Source: Candidatus Hebobacterum abditum (GTDB lineage Bacteria > Armatimonadota > Hebobacteria > Hebobacterales > Hebobacteraceae). From it: 50,428 bases of DNA. Both the position numbers and the translations under genes were made by a program. The DNA lies in contig JALGXW010000025.1 in assembly GCA_029821875.1 (NCBI GenBank), forward strand, positions 1-50,428, given 5' to 3'. Below are positions 24,286 through 33,166 of this stretch, one piece after another; the first letter of the stretch is position 1; the number at the start of each line of letters is the position of its first letter. The notes beneath the pieces are model-generated. The model did no database searches, had not been told where the DNA came from, and was given only the letters and a program-made list of their open reading frames with translations.

Positions 24286-24470
24286 CTCGCCACCTGACAC
24301 AAGTAGGCCCTTCCACCTCTGGCAGTCTTCCCGCTTGGCGCGCCACCTCCCTGCCGCGAGCACCCGTCCATCGTCCTCCGTTGGGGGCAGGAGGCAGGTT
24401 CCTTCGCTCCGAAGTCAGCGACAGGACGGCCGGAGGAACGGGGACGGAGCGCTCAGGCGGGAGAAGCAGC

Positions 24471-24947
24471 ATGTATTCGCCAGCGGATCAGGTAGAGATC
24501 ATCGGGTTGATGGCGGCCCACGAGTCGGCAATCGCCGACCTCTATCGGGCCTACGGGAGGCGATTCCCGGAGCACAAGGAGCTGTTCGACGGCCTCGCCG
24601 AGGAGGAGGTTGGACACGCGAGGCAGATCGCCCGCTTCGCAGACAGGGTCCGCTCCGGATCGGTTCACGTCGACGCCGGGCGCTTCAGCGCAGAGTCCAT
24701 TCTCGCCTCCCTGGATCACATGCGCGGCCGAATGGAAGAGGCGGAAGAGGCCGAGCTCTCCTTCGCCAGCGCCCTCTCCATCGCCATAGACGTCGAGGAC
24801 GCCCTGATCGAGAGGCGATACTTCGAGATCTTCGAGGACGATACGCCCGACCTGAAGGAGCTTCTTCGATCCCTGGAGGCAGAGACCGAAGAGCACAGGC
24901 AGAGGCTGGGCAAAGCCCGGGAGCGCGAACGGGGGGCAACACCCTAA
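24471..24947 (+). CDS. Ferritin-like di-iron protein (rubrerythrin-type helix bundle)
   Basis: 158 aa, all helical. Iron ligands are suggested by HESAIADLYRAYG (first Glu), EEEVGHARQIARFAD (ExxH), ALSIAIDVEDALIERRYFEIFE (third Glu) and LEAETEEHRQRLG (second ExxH). No rubredoxin domain is present. Likely roles are iron storage or peroxide reduction in the cytoplasm. ATG 24471 has a GGGAG site; 43 nt separate it from the UroD-family gene. A degenerate copy of the GGGCAGGAG repeat lies upstream at 24385-24393. Confidence 0.75.
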   Translation: MYSPADQVEIIGLMAAHESAIADLYRAYGRRFPEHKELFDGLAEEEVGHARQIARFADRVRSGSVHVDAGRFSAESILASLDHMRGRMEEAEEAELSFASALSIAIDVEDALIERRYFEIFEDDTPDLKELLRSLEAETEEHRQRLGKARERERGATP

Positions 24948-24990
24948 CGAAGGGGACAGGTCCACCCCCGCCGCCGAAGCGACAACCGCC

Positions 24991-26157
24991 ATGATGGCCC
25001 AGCGCGATCGCTTCTTCGCCGTGATGGAGAACAGGCGCCCTGACGGCGTGCCGTTCTTCCCCGACATCACGGACTGGTACCTCGCCCGTCGCACCCCCCG
25101 CGGCGAGCGACAGCCCTTCGCCACCGGACAGATGATCTTCGACGACGACCCGATCCACGGGCGCCGGGTAGACATGCCCGAGCGCTTCCGCGATTTCACG
25201 CTCCTCGACTTCTACCGCGAGTTCGACTGGGGCTGCCCCATCCACGCCTATGAGGGGATCGTCGCCGAACGCGATGGCGTGTCCGTTCGCACCAGGCAAG
25301 ACGGGCAGCGGCGCCATCAAACCATCGAGACCCCCGAAGGCACGCTTCACACTGTCTGGGGACGGGCCCCCCACGGCAGCGAGTCCATCCTGCGCTATCC
25401 GGTTCAGGGGCCGGACGACGTGCGCGCCGTCGAGTTCCTGGCCAGGCACACGCACTATCGGGGGGACGCGCAAGCGGTCGAGCACATCCTCGACGCGCTG
25501 GGCGGGCGCGGGGTCATCGACGTCGCGATCGGCCGCACGCCCTTCGGCCTGCTCGTGCAGGAGCTGATGGGGTACGAGGCGGTGGCCTATGCGCTCGCCG
25601 ACGAGCCCGACGCGATCCACCGACTCATGGAGGCGCTCTCCCCGGGGTTCTACGAGCGGGTCCGCATCGCGGCCGAGCTGCCCGGCCGGATCGCCATCAT
25701 CAGCGACCACGCCGACGAGCACCTCATCAGCCCGCGGCAGTTCGAGCAGTTCTGCCTGCCCCACTACCGGGAGGCGCAAGATGCGCTCCACGCGGCCGGC
25801 AAGCTCGTCTCCACACACCTCGACGGCAATATCCGCGGGCTGCTGCCGCTGCTGCCCGAGGCGGGATTCGACCTCCTCGACGGCTGCACGCCCGCGCCCA
25901 TGGGCAACTACGAGCCGGAAAACCTCGGCCCCGTTCTCGGCCCGCGGCTGAAGGCCTACTGCGGCGTCCCCTCCGCCCTCTTCTGCACCAACGTTCCCAC
26001 CGACGAGATTCTAAGCTACGGCCGCCGGATCACCGAGGCGCTTGCCCCCAACGTCATCCTCAACATCGGCGACGTGCTCCCACCCGATGGTGACATCGAG
26101 CAGGTCATCGCCCTCGGCGAGGCGGCCCGGAAGATGCCCAGCGACGCTGGCGCGTAG
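24991..26157 (+). CDS. Uroporphyrinogen decarboxylase (URO-D) family protein
   Basis: 388 aa. The fold is indicated by DRFFAVMENRRPDGVPFFPDITDW, the mid-barrel HYREAQDALHAAGKLVSTHLDGN, LLPLLPEAGFDLLDGCTPAPMGNY and LNIGDVLPPDGDIEQVIALGE. This is the broad MtaA/CmuA-like branch common in environmental bacteria with many paralogues; the zinc/corrinoid-type H...C pattern is not clear, so neither heme synthesis nor methyl transfer can be assigned. Two ATGs lie in tandem at the start and the ribosome site is weak. Follows the ferritin-like gene by 43 nt. Confidence 0.8.
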   Translation: MMAQRDRFFAVMENRRPDGVPFFPDITDWYLARRTPRGERQPFATGQMIFDDDPIHGRRVDMPERFRDFTLLDFYREFDWGCPIHAYEGIVAERDGVSVRTRQDGQRRHQTIETPEGTLHTVWGRAPHGSESILRYPVQGPDDVRAVEFLARHTHYRGDAQAVEHILDALGGRGVIDVAIGRTPFGLLVQELMGYEAVAYALADEPDAIHRLMEALSPGFYERVRIAAELPGRIAIISDHADEHLISPRQFEQFCLPHYREAQDALHAAGKLVSTHLDGNIRGLLPLLPEAGFDLLDGCTPAPMGNYEPENLGPVLGPRLKAYCGVPSALFCTNVPTDEILSYGRRITEALAPNVILNIGDVLPPDGDIEQVIALGEAARKMPSDAGA

Positions 26158-26230
26158 CTCCCCTGTCCTCAGTACGGACGCTATCTGCGGGGCCTGTAGC
26201 GCGCCCACACGAACGACTACTCCTGCGATC

Positions 26231-26239
26231 TGCTACACT
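26231..26239 (+). promoter_or_regulatory. Extended -10 promoter candidate for the glycogen-synthase-like gene
   Basis: TGC followed by TACACT (26231-26239) fits an extended -10 element (TGn-TAnAnT). No good -35 lies 17 nt upstream, which is typical for extended -10 promoters. The leader would be about 105 nt. The rest of the 26158-26349 gap shows no gene. Confidence 0.35.
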
Positions 26240-26349
26240 GGACCGAACGGCTGGGAGGTCTGCCTCCGGCGGGGGCACAGCTTGCAGCGTTCGCGGCGGC
26301 AGTCGGCGAGGACTCGGATACGGTGGCCCGATCGGCCAAGGAGGTCGAT

Positions 26350-27858
26350 GTGCCAAAGAAGATTCTCCTCGTGGCAGCCGAGCTGGCGGAGGTGGCGCCC
26401 GTGGGCGGCGTCGCCGAGTACGTGCTCGGCCTGGCCGCCGCGCTGAGGAGAAGGGGGCACGACGTGCGAATCGCCTTGCCCGCTTACGAGCACCTCCGGT
26501 CTCGCAAGGGCCCTGAGCTCGAGGAAGTAATGCCTCGCCTGATGGTCCCCGTTGGATCGGGCGGGCCGGCGGCCACCGCGGTTCACCGGTTGGAGCTGCC
26601 CTGCCCGGGAGATGAGTCGCTCACGCTGCCGGTGCTGCTGCTGGGCGGCCACGAGCACTTCGCCTCGACGACCTCAGACCGAGGCATCTACGGCTGGCCG
26701 AACCCGGAGCCCTGGATCGCCTTCTCCCGCGCCGTCGTGGAGTACGTCAACGCCGGCGACTGGCACCCCGATGTTATCCACTGCCAGGACGCGCACACCT
26801 CCCTCGTGCCTGTCTATGTGAAGTATCTGCGTGAGTCATGCGAGGCGGGCGACGCGCCCCCCGCCGCCCGCGCACGCACGATCCTGACCATACACAATCT
26901 CCTGGATCGGGGTCTGGGGGACCGCGCCCTCGTTTCTTACGCCCGCCTCCCCATGGACCGGCTCGACGCCGAGACATTCGAGTTCTACGGCAAGGCGAGC
27001 TGCTTCAAGGCCGGGCTGCTGTCTGCCGACCGGGTCAACGCGGTCAGCCCGACATATGCCGAGGAGATTGCCAGCAGCAATGCCTATGGGTTCGGCCTCG
27101 AAGGAACACTGCTGCGCCTCAGGGAGGCGGGCCGCCTGAGCGGCATCGTCAACGGCATCGACGAGTACCGCTGGCAGATGAGCGGCCTGAGGTACGACGG
27201 GACAGACGACGTCGACGACCTCGTCGCGGCGAAGAGGCGTGAGCGCACGGGGCTCTACCGCCAATGGAAGTGGCAGGACCTCGACCGGCCCCTGATCGCC
27301 TTCCGAGGACGATGGGACACGCAGAAGAACGTCATGGCTCTCGCCGACGGTGCGGAGCGGGTCATCGAAGTCGCCAACCTCCTCGTCGTCACCTGGGGAT
27401 TCCCGGGTGCGACCCCGGAACTGCGCCGCGCCTGGCACAAGCTCAGCACAGTCGCTGCCCAGGCGCCGGACTGTCTCCTCGTCAACCCTCCGGGCATCGA
27501 CGGGATCGAGAATGTGCGCACCCACTACGCGATATCCGACTTCTTCCTCATGCCCTCGCGCTACGAACCCTCGGGCCTGGCCCAGATGGAGTGCCAGCGG
27601 TTCGGGACCGTCCCCATCGTCCGCAAGACGGGCGGGCTGGCCGACACCGTGTCGGACCAGCAGACGGACTCCTTTCCCTCCCCCAACGGCTTCGTGTTCC
27701 GCAGGGATGATCCGCGCGCCATGGTCGAGGCCGTCGAGCGCGCAGTGAGGGCCTTCGAGGATCCAACCGCGCGAGAGAGTTTCATCGCCAACACACTCGT
27801 GCAGCGGAATAGCTGGGATACCCGCGTGCCCGAGTACGAGGCCCTCTACGACAGCTAG
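26350..27858 (+). CDS. Glycogen/starch synthase-like glycosyltransferase (GT5)
   Basis: 502 aa from GTG 26350, which has AAGGAGG 5 nt upstream. GT5 marks: DVIHCQDAHTSLVPVYVKY, TILTIHNLLDRG, RVNAVSPTYAEEI, GLEGTLLRL, LSGIVNGIDE, MPSRYEPSGLAQMECQRFGT and VPIVRKTGGLADTV (C-terminal donor site). It would extend alpha-1,4-glucan from ADP- or UDP-glucose. The N-terminal KxGGL motif that contacts the donor is altered to APVGGVAEYV, with no Lys at the usual place, so kinetic properties or substrate may differ. No glgC or glgB gene is nearby. Confidence 0.82.
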   Translation: MPKKILLVAAELAEVAPVGGVAEYVLGLAAALRRRGHDVRIALPAYEHLRSRKGPELEEVMPRLMVPVGSGGPAATAVHRLELPCPGDESLTLPVLLLGGHEHFASTTSDRGIYGWPNPEPWIAFSRAVVEYVNAGDWHPDVIHCQDAHTSLVPVYVKYLRESCEAGDAPPAARARTILTIHNLLDRGLGDRALVSYARLPMDRLDAETFEFYGKASCFKAGLLSADRVNAVSPTYAEEIASSNAYGFGLEGTLLRLREAGRLSGIVNGIDEYRWQMSGLRYDGTDDVDDLVAAKRRERTGLYRQWKWQDLDRPLIAFRGRWDTQKNVMALADGAERVIEVANLLVVTWGFPGATPELRRAWHKLSTVAAQAPDCLLVNPPGIDGIENVRTHYAISDFFLMPSRYEPSGLAQMECQRFGTVPIVRKTGGLADTVSDQQTDSFPSPNGFVFRRDDPRAMVEAVERAVRAFEDPTARESFIANTLVQRNSWDTRVPEYEALYDS

Positions 27859-27894
27859 GCCGGCCGGGCGGAAGAGCGCACGCCAACGACGGCC

Positions 27895-29028
27895 TCACTC
27901 CTGCAAAGCCTCTGCGGCCGTGAGGACGGCGGCCGCGACCCGGCCCACCCCCTTCTTTCCCTTCTTCACCTGCTCGGCGGCGAGGACGATCGTCACCTCC
28001 TCCAGCGAAGTCCAGGTGGTCGCCAGGTATCCCACCATCTTCTCCGTGGCGTCCTTGCGGGACACCTCGATGAGCCGCCGAACGGCCTCCTCGTTGTTCC
28101 AGCCCGCAGGCCACACCCGGAACCCCTTCTGCTGGAAGTAGCGAACGGAGGGGTAGTCGTCTCTCACCCCGTAGTGCCAGTCGCAGATGACGATGTCCTT
28201 CGGGATCATATCGATGGCCTGCCAGGTGTCGTTCATGCTGGCATCGTAGTCACTGTAGCCCATCGCCCCCGCGTCGAGGAGGCGGTCGCCCCACATCTGC
28301 ATCTCGACTCCCCGGCGCCCGACCAGATGAGCGTGGTAGTCGTTCACGGCCTTGGCGAACAGCTCCGCGTTGGGCGTGCCCTTACACCGCTCGCAGTGGC
28401 CGAGCACGAAGACCTCATCCATGCCCACGTGGAAGGCGTCGGCCTCGAAGGCGTCGATCAGTTCGTCGAACAGGTCGAAGACGAGGGCGTTGATATCCGG
28501 ATGGTTCGGGCACCAGCTCATGCAGTAGAAACCTGGTGCCGTGGGGTCGAGGTCGGGCGCCTCGTTGAACTCCGGGTGTGCGCGAAGGACAGCGCCGATG
28601 TGCTCGCGCCACGACTGGTGGCCGAGACACTGGTATTGGGGCACGAGGTGGATGCCCTTCTCCCGCGCCACCTTCGCGAGCCGACGGGCATCCCCGGCGT
28701 CCATGGAGTCCGGCTCGGCCACCTCGGGATGGCTCTGGTAGGCGAAGCGGGTGTTCACTTCGAGGATGATCCAGTTGAACCCGAGGGCCGCTGCGACGTC
28801 GATGAGTCGCTCGATGTATGGGACCGCTGACTTCGAACCCATCATCACGTGGATGCCTCTGCGCTCTCCTGCCCGGTCCCCGGTAGAACGTCCTTCCTCT
28901 GCCGCTCCCGCCGCCATGCACGCCAACAGCATCAGCGCACACACCAGCACAGACACCAGAGAAGTGGCGCGGCCCACCGGCCGCGAAGCCCATCCGCCCT
29001 TTCGCGTCGAGAGACCCGACTCGCCCAT
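27895..29028 (-). CDS. Secreted glycoside hydrolase, GH20-like
   Basis: 377 aa from ATG 29028 (AGGAGC upstream). The signal peptide is clear (SLVSVLVCALMLLACMAAGAAEE). The TIM-barrel domain includes LGFNWIILEVNTRFAYQ, LVPQYQCLGHQSW, and the Asp-Glu pair in AFHVGMDEVFVLG typical of beta-N-acetylhexosaminidases, then QMWGDRLLDAG and WPAGWNNEEAVRRLIE. The non-catalytic GH20 N-terminal domain is missing, so substrate is uncertain. A Cys in the signal region (LLAC) could suggest lipoprotein processing. It diverges from kdsA. Confidence 0.78.
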   Translation of the reverse strand: MGESGLSTRKGGWASRPVGRATSLVSVLVCALMLLACMAAGAAEEGRSTGDRAGERRGIHVMMGSKSAVPYIERLIDVAAALGFNWIILEVNTRFAYQSHPEVAEPDSMDAGDARRLAKVAREKGIHLVPQYQCLGHQSWREHIGAVLRAHPEFNEAPDLDPTAPGFYCMSWCPNHPDINALVFDLFDELIDAFEADAFHVGMDEVFVLGHCERCKGTPNAELFAKAVNDYHAHLVGRRGVEMQMWGDRLLDAGAMGYSDYDASMNDTWQAIDMIPKDIVICDWHYGVRDDYPSVRYFQQKGFRVWPAGWNNEEAVRRLIEVSRKDATEKMVGYLATTWTSLEEVTIVLAAEQVKKGKKGVGRVAAAVLTAAEALQE

Positions 29029-29258
29029 CTGCTTGCTCCTCCTGACCGCCAAGACTGGCGCAAGGCCGACCGCGGCGCCGGCCGCGCAACTGGTTCGTCC
29101 CCCAGCATTCCTTGTCGGGCTTCCGTACACCTTCGTATCGGCCCCTGGGTAGGCGCCAACCGGCCCGGACAACCCATCCTTCTCCCAGGCAGGTCCCCCC
29201 TTCCCTGCGGCGAAGTGCGCCATGACAACAGGACGCAGCCAGGGGTCGAGCACTCGCA

Positions 29259-30116
29259 ATGGAGCACTACCAGGTCAGCAAACAGGTCCAGGTCGGCGAC
29301 GTGACCGTGGGCGGCGAGAAGCCGCTCGTCCTTATCGCGGGTCCGTGTGTCATCGAAGACGGGGACATGACGGTCAAGGTCGCTCTGCTGGTGGCCCGCA
29401 CCGCGAAGGAGTTCGGCATTCCCGCCATCTTCAAGACCTCCCTCGACAAGGCGAACCGCATGGGCATTTCCTCCTACCGCGGCCCCGGCCTCGAAGAGGG
29501 CCTGAAGGTGCTCGCCTCGGTCAAGCAGGAGGCCCGCATCCCCATCGTCACCGACATTCACCTCCCCGAGCAAGCGGAGCGCGTGGCCGAGGCGGTGGAC
29601 ATGCTCCAGATCCCGGCCTTCCTCTGCCGCCAGACCGACCTCGTCGTCGCAGCTGCTCAGACCGGCAAGCCGGTGCTCATCAAGAAGGGCCAGTTCATGT
29701 CGCCCGAGGGCATGGGCTTCATCGCCCAGAAAGCGGCCGCCAGCGGCGATGGCGGAGTGCTGCTGGCCGAGCGCGGCACGACGTTCGGCTACCAGAAGCT
29801 GGTGGTGGACATGAGCGGCCTGTCGGCCATGCGGCGGCTCGGGTGGCCTGTCGTCTTCGACGCGACCCATAGCGTGCAGCTGCCCGGCGCGGCCGGTGGC
29901 GCCTCGGGGGGAGAGCGGGAGTACATCGGGCCGCTCGTGCGAGCGGCCGCCGGCGCGGGCATCGATGCGCTCTTCGTCGAGGTGCATCCCAAGCCCGAGG
30001 AGGCGAAGTCCGACGCCGAGACACAGCTCCCGCTCATCGAGCTGGCCGACCTGCTGAAGCAAGCCCTGTCGGTCGATGCGGCCCGTCGGGCGATCATGGA
30101 AGGAAGCCCGGAATGA
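29259..30116 (+). CDS. kdsA: 3-deoxy-8-phosphooctulonate synthase (KDO-8-P synthase)
   Basis: Condenses arabinose 5-phosphate with phosphoenolpyruvate to give KDO-8-phosphate. 285 aa. Marks: IAGPCVIEDGDM, FKTSLDKANRMGISSYRGPGLEEGLKVL, IPAFLCRQTDLVVAAAQTG, IKKGQFMSP, ERGTTFGYQKLVVDM and FDATHSVQLPG. The Cys in AGPCVIE, where the E. coli enzyme has Asn, places it in the metal-dependent class as in Aquifex. It overlaps kdsC by 4 nt, so synthesis and dephosphorylation are coupled. The ribosome site before ATG 29259 is modest. Confidence 0.96.
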   Translation: MEHYQVSKQVQVGDVTVGGEKPLVLIAGPCVIEDGDMTVKVALLVARTAKEFGIPAIFKTSLDKANRMGISSYRGPGLEEGLKVLASVKQEARIPIVTDIHLPEQAERVAEAVDMLQIPAFLCRQTDLVVAAAQTGKPVLIKKGQFMSPEGMGFIAQKAAASGDGGVLLAERGTTFGYQKLVVDMSGLSAMRRLGWPVVFDATHSVQLPGAAGGASGGEREYIGPLVRAAAGAGIDALFVEVHPKPEEAKSDAETQLPLIELADLLKQALSVDAARRAIMEGSPE

Positions 30117-30691
30117 AGGTCACAGGCGCGCTCAGGGCGCGCCTCGCCGAGATCGAGATGATGGTGTTCGACGTGGACGGCGTGCTGACCGAGGGCGGCA
30201 TATTCTACGTGGACACGGGAGCCGAGGGCAAGATGTTCGACGTGAAGGACGGCCTGGGCATTCGCGTCGCCGGCAGCGCCGGCCTGAAGACCGCGATCAT
30301 GACCGGCCGCTCCTCACGTGTCGTCGAGCGGAGAGCGAGAGACCTCCGCATGCTCGACGTGCTGGAGCGCGTCGCCGATAAGGCGGCCGCCCTGCGGCGC
30401 CTCGCCGATGAGAAGGGAATGTCGCTGGCGCACATCGCCTTCATGGGCGATGACCTCAACGACCGCGAGGCGATACGGGCAGCGGGAGTGTCCTTTGCCC
30501 CCGCCGACGCGGCGCCGGAGATCAAGGAGATCGCCGACCTCGTCACTGACGCGCCCGGTGGCAAGGGCGCGGCCAGGCAGGCGGTGGAGGCCGTGCTCAA
30601 GGCGCAGGACCGCTGGGAGAAGGCGGTCGACGACTACCTCGCCGGCCTCGCCGAGCGGGACCGCTCCCGCCGCACGGCGGAGGGGAAGTAG
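30113..30691 (+). CDS. kdsC: KDO-8-phosphate phosphatase (HAD family)
   Basis: Removes the phosphate from KDO-8-P to give free KDO. 192 aa. HAD motif I VFDVDGVLTEGG (about residues 18-29), motif II Thr in IMTGRSS, and motif IV FMGDDLNDREAI; the C1-type cap is absent, as in KdsC tetramers. The C-terminal GGKGAARQAVEAVL corresponds to the tail that closes neighbouring active sites. The ATG overlaps the kdsA stop by 4 nt. It converges on the GT-C gene with only 2 nt between stops. Confidence 0.94.
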   Translation: MKVTGALRARLAEIEMMVFDVDGVLTEGGIFYVDTGAEGKMFDVKDGLGIRVAGSAGLKTAIMTGRSSRVVERRARDLRMLDVLERVADKAAALRRLADEKGMSLAHIAFMGDDLNDREAIRAAGVSFAPADAAPEIKEIADLVTDAPGGKGAARQAVEAVLKAQDRWEKAVDDYLAGLAERDRSRRTAEGK

Positions 30692-30693
30692 GC

Positions 30694-32217
30694 TCACTTC
30701 GTCGCGCCAGCCTCTCCCGGCCGCTTCGGCACGTAGAGGAAGTAGGGCTGCATGGAGTCGGCCAGGCGGTAGCGCTCCATCAGCGGCGCGATGATGCCAT
30801 CCGGCCACCGGCCGCACACCCAATCCTCGCCCGGCTCGTGGCCCGGGATGTCCTCTGGGTTGAACCGCAAGACGATCAGCGGGAACCTGCCCTCTTCCAC
30901 ATCTCGGTACACCGGCTCCGGGTCGAGCACCCCGCCGGCCGCCATCTGCGTGAACTCGAACGGCTCGAGGGGGATCTCCCTGCCGGCGAGCAGGATCAGC
31001 CCGACGTCCTCGCACAACACCGGTCCGGGGGCCTCCTCGATCAGCTCGACCACCGCCCGGCTGCTGCTTGGGTTCGCCTCCGGCCGGAGCAGGCTTATGT
31101 TGTAGTTCATATCGCGGCCCGTCCAGACGAGCTGGATCGCGAGCGCTCCCGCCACCAGGATGAGGGCCGGCCGCCACTTCGGCCCGAGCTTCGCAAGCTC
31201 CGCCCACAGCACGCCGACAAGCATCCCGCCCACCGCCAGCGGCTCCACGAGGTAGTTAAAGGAAGATCCGATTCGCCCGACCGTCAGGAAGAGCCCGCAC
31301 GTCACCAGGAAGTAGGCGAGCACGCCCCAGTGCTGCGGCCGGGCGACACACATCACCGCCCCAACCAAGGCGAGCGCGAAGTAGACCGGCCACTGCCGCA
31401 GCGCCACCGAGAGGATCAGCCACACTTGCTCCCAAGTCCACGCCTCGCCGAGCGAGCTGGTCGTGTGCCAGGAGAGCTGCTGGAACATCCCGCCCCGGCT
31501 CCAGAGGTTCGCCACCACGACGAGCACTGCGATCAGCGCGGCCTGCGCGACACCGGCCATCAGCGCCGCCGGCCAGCCGTGCTTGGCCACCAGTCCCACG
31601 AGCGATCCGATGATCGCACCGACGTTGGTGCGCCGCGTGAGCACGGCCAGCCCCATCGCACCGATCCCCGGCACGCGCCAACCGCGCTCGACCAGCACGA
31701 AGCCGGCGATGCTCAGGGCGTGCGCGGGAACGTCCACCCGCATCAGGTTCGACCACACAATGATGATGGGAACGGCGAGCACGAATCCGAAGGCCAGGAA
31801 GGCGGCGAACCGGTTGCGCGTCTTGTCCCACACATACTGCGCCCCAGCTCCGGCCATCACGAGCCCCCCGAGCGCGGCGATCAGCCTACCGCCGAGGAAG
31901 CCAGGCCCGGTCGCCCACACAGCCAGCGTAGAGAGCGCGTAGTACACGGGCATGTAGCTCGCGACCACATAGGGATAGCCGTCCAGCGTCATCGGGTACA
32001 TCGCCTCGCCACGGGCCACCCGCATCGCGATCTGGAGGATCGGCCCCTCCCCGTAGTCGAGCTGATAGGGAAAGGTGATCATGGTGTAGGAGTACAGCAG
32101 GTAGTAGCCGGCCTGCAGCGCGAGCAGCACTCCCGCCAGCGCGGCCAGCAGCGTGACCAGTGGATCGCGCTTCTCAGCGCGCTTCAATGCTTCCCCCCTG
32201 CCTCTCGGCTCGGACAC
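30694..32217 (-). CDS. Polytopic membrane glycosyltransferase (GT-C/GT39-like)
   Basis: 507 aa with about ten membrane helices (LLAALAGVLLALQAGYYLL, LIAALGGLVMAGAGAQYV, FLAFGFVLAVPIIIVW, ALMAGVAQAALIAVLVVVANL, VYFALALVGAVMCVA, and others). The first periplasmic loop carries LDYGEGPI, like the acidic motif of lipid-dependent GT-C enzymes. The C-terminal 130 residues are soluble (VLCEDVGLILLAGREIPLEPFEF). It probably transfers a sugar from a polyprenyl-phosphate donor to a cell-surface acceptor. 49 nt downstream of purN on the same strand. Acceptor unknown. Confidence 0.75.
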   Translation of the reverse strand: MSEPRGRGEALKRAEKRDPLVTLLAALAGVLLALQAGYYLLYSYTMITFPYQLDYGEGPILQIAMRVARGEAMYPMTLDGYPYVVASYMPVYYALSTLAVWATGPGFLGGRLIAALGGLVMAGAGAQYVWDKTRNRFAAFLAFGFVLAVPIIIVWSNLMRVDVPAHALSIAGFVLVERGWRVPGIGAMGLAVLTRRTNVGAIIGSLVGLVAKHGWPAALMAGVAQAALIAVLVVVANLWSRGGMFQQLSWHTTSSLGEAWTWEQVWLILSVALRQWPVYFALALVGAVMCVARPQHWGVLAYFLVTCGLFLTVGRIGSSFNYLVEPLAVGGMLVGVLWAELAKLGPKWRPALILVAGALAIQLVWTGRDMNYNISLLRPEANPSSSRAVVELIEEAPGPVLCEDVGLILLAGREIPLEPFEFTQMAAGGVLDPEPVYRDVEEGRFPLIVLRFNPEDIPGHEPGEDWVCGRWPDGIIAPLMERYRLADSMQPYFLYVPKRPGEAGATK

Positions 32218-32266
32218 TCATAGCCCGGCCTGCAATCGGCGCTGTGCGCGGCCGCCCCAAACGGCG

Positions 32267-32911
32267 TCATGCCTTCCGCGGCAGTATCCGCACTCGCCGC
32301 CCCTCTATCTTCAGCCGCCCCTCAGCGAAGAGCTGGATCGCCTCCGAGTATAGCTCATGTTCGTGTGGGAGTATACGGGCCGCCAGGGTCTTCGGCGTGT
32401 CGTCCTCCTCCACCGGCACCGGCCGTTGAAGAATGATCGGCCCCTCATCGGTCCCCAGTGTGACGAAGTGCAGCGTCACCCCCGAGACCTTGCACCCATA
32501 GTCGAGCACGGCCTGGTGGACATGGTGCCCCCACATGTCTTTGCCGCCGAAGGAGGGCAGCAGCGCCGGGTGGATGTTTATCATCCGCCCCGCGTAGGCC
32601 TCCACCAACTCAGGGGTCATGATGCGCAGATAGCCGGCCAGGCAGACCAGCTCGGCCTCGTGCTGCCGCAAGCACGCGAGCACGGCCCGGTCGAACTCCT
32701 CTCGCCTGGGGAAACGCTCCTTGTCGCGACGGTCGATGTGCTCAGCGGCGATGCCGGCCTTGCGGGCCCGCTCCAGCGCGCCGCACTGCACATCGCTGAT
32801 GACGACCACCACCTCCGCGTCGAGCTTGCCCGACGCGCAGTTGTCAATGATCGTCTGCAGATTCGTCCCCCCGCCCGAGGCGAGCACCCCGACTCGCAGC
32901 TTCTTCGCCAT
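32267..32911 (-). CDS. purN: Phosphoribosylglycinamide formyltransferase (GART)
   Basis: Third step of purine synthesis: transfers a formyl group from 10-formyl-THF to GAR. 214 aa from ATG 32911, with AGGAGG 5 nt upstream. Motifs: VGVLASGGGTNLQTIID (GAR phosphate loop), LVCLAGYLRIMTPELVEAY, and the catalytic segment MINIHPALLPSFGGKDMWG with the Asn-His pair and later Asp in LGTDEGPIILQ. The longer in-frame frame upstream overlaps the Dps-like gene and is not coding. The adjacent GT-C gene is likely read through from purN. Confidence 0.96.
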   Translation of the reverse strand: MAKKLRVGVLASGGGTNLQTIIDNCASGKLDAEVVVVISDVQCGALERARKAGIAAEHIDRRDKERFPRREEFDRAVLACLRQHEAELVCLAGYLRIMTPELVEAYAGRMINIHPALLPSFGGKDMWGHHVHQAVLDYGCKVSGVTLHFVTLGTDEGPIILQRPVPVEEDDTPKTLAARILPHEHELYSEAIQLFAEGRLKIEGRRVRILPRKA

Positions 32912-32944
32912 CGCACCCTCCTGCCAACAGGACCACACTTCGTA

Positions 32945-32967
32945 GGGCAGGAGCCTGCCTCCTGCCC
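32945..32967. repeat. GGGCAGGAG hairpin (REP-like)
   Basis: A perfect 9-bp stem (GGGCAGGAG/CTCCTGCCC) with a 5-nt loop in the purN/Dps-like divergent gap. A relative with one mismatch is at 39938-39960 and a half-copy is at 24385-24393, so it looks like a small dispersed palindromic element. Confidence 0.5.
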
Positions 32968-33007
32968 CTGCCGTTGTGTAGGACCGGCCTGCCTCAACAT
33001 TCTGGTT

Positions 33008-33031
33008 GCTTCGGTAGCTTGCTGCCGAAGC
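33008..33031. repeat. Eleven-bp stem hairpin flanked by CATTCTG repeats
   Basis: GCTTCGGTAGC (33008-33018), TT loop, GCTGCCGAAGC (33021-33031), one G-T pair. The direct repeat CATTCTG flanks it at 32998-33004 and 33034-33040. With the hairpin at 32945-32967 it makes a BIME-like pair in one intergenic region. Confidence 0.5.
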
Positions 33032-33166
33032 CCCATTCTGTTCAGCCCGAGCCCCGCCCGCCGTTGTGCCCCCGCCAACACAACCCGTTCCCGCCAGACA
33101 AGGAAGGCACCCCGGGTGCCGGAAGTCGAGGCCGCGAGCGACACACCGCACAGGAGGAAAGCCGAC

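Noticed and set aside
30838-32223. A 461-codon plus-strand frame opposite the GT-C membrane protein
   Set aside because: Low-complexity His/Arg/Gln/Pro composition with no hydrophobic or domain pattern; it mirrors a clear membrane protein.
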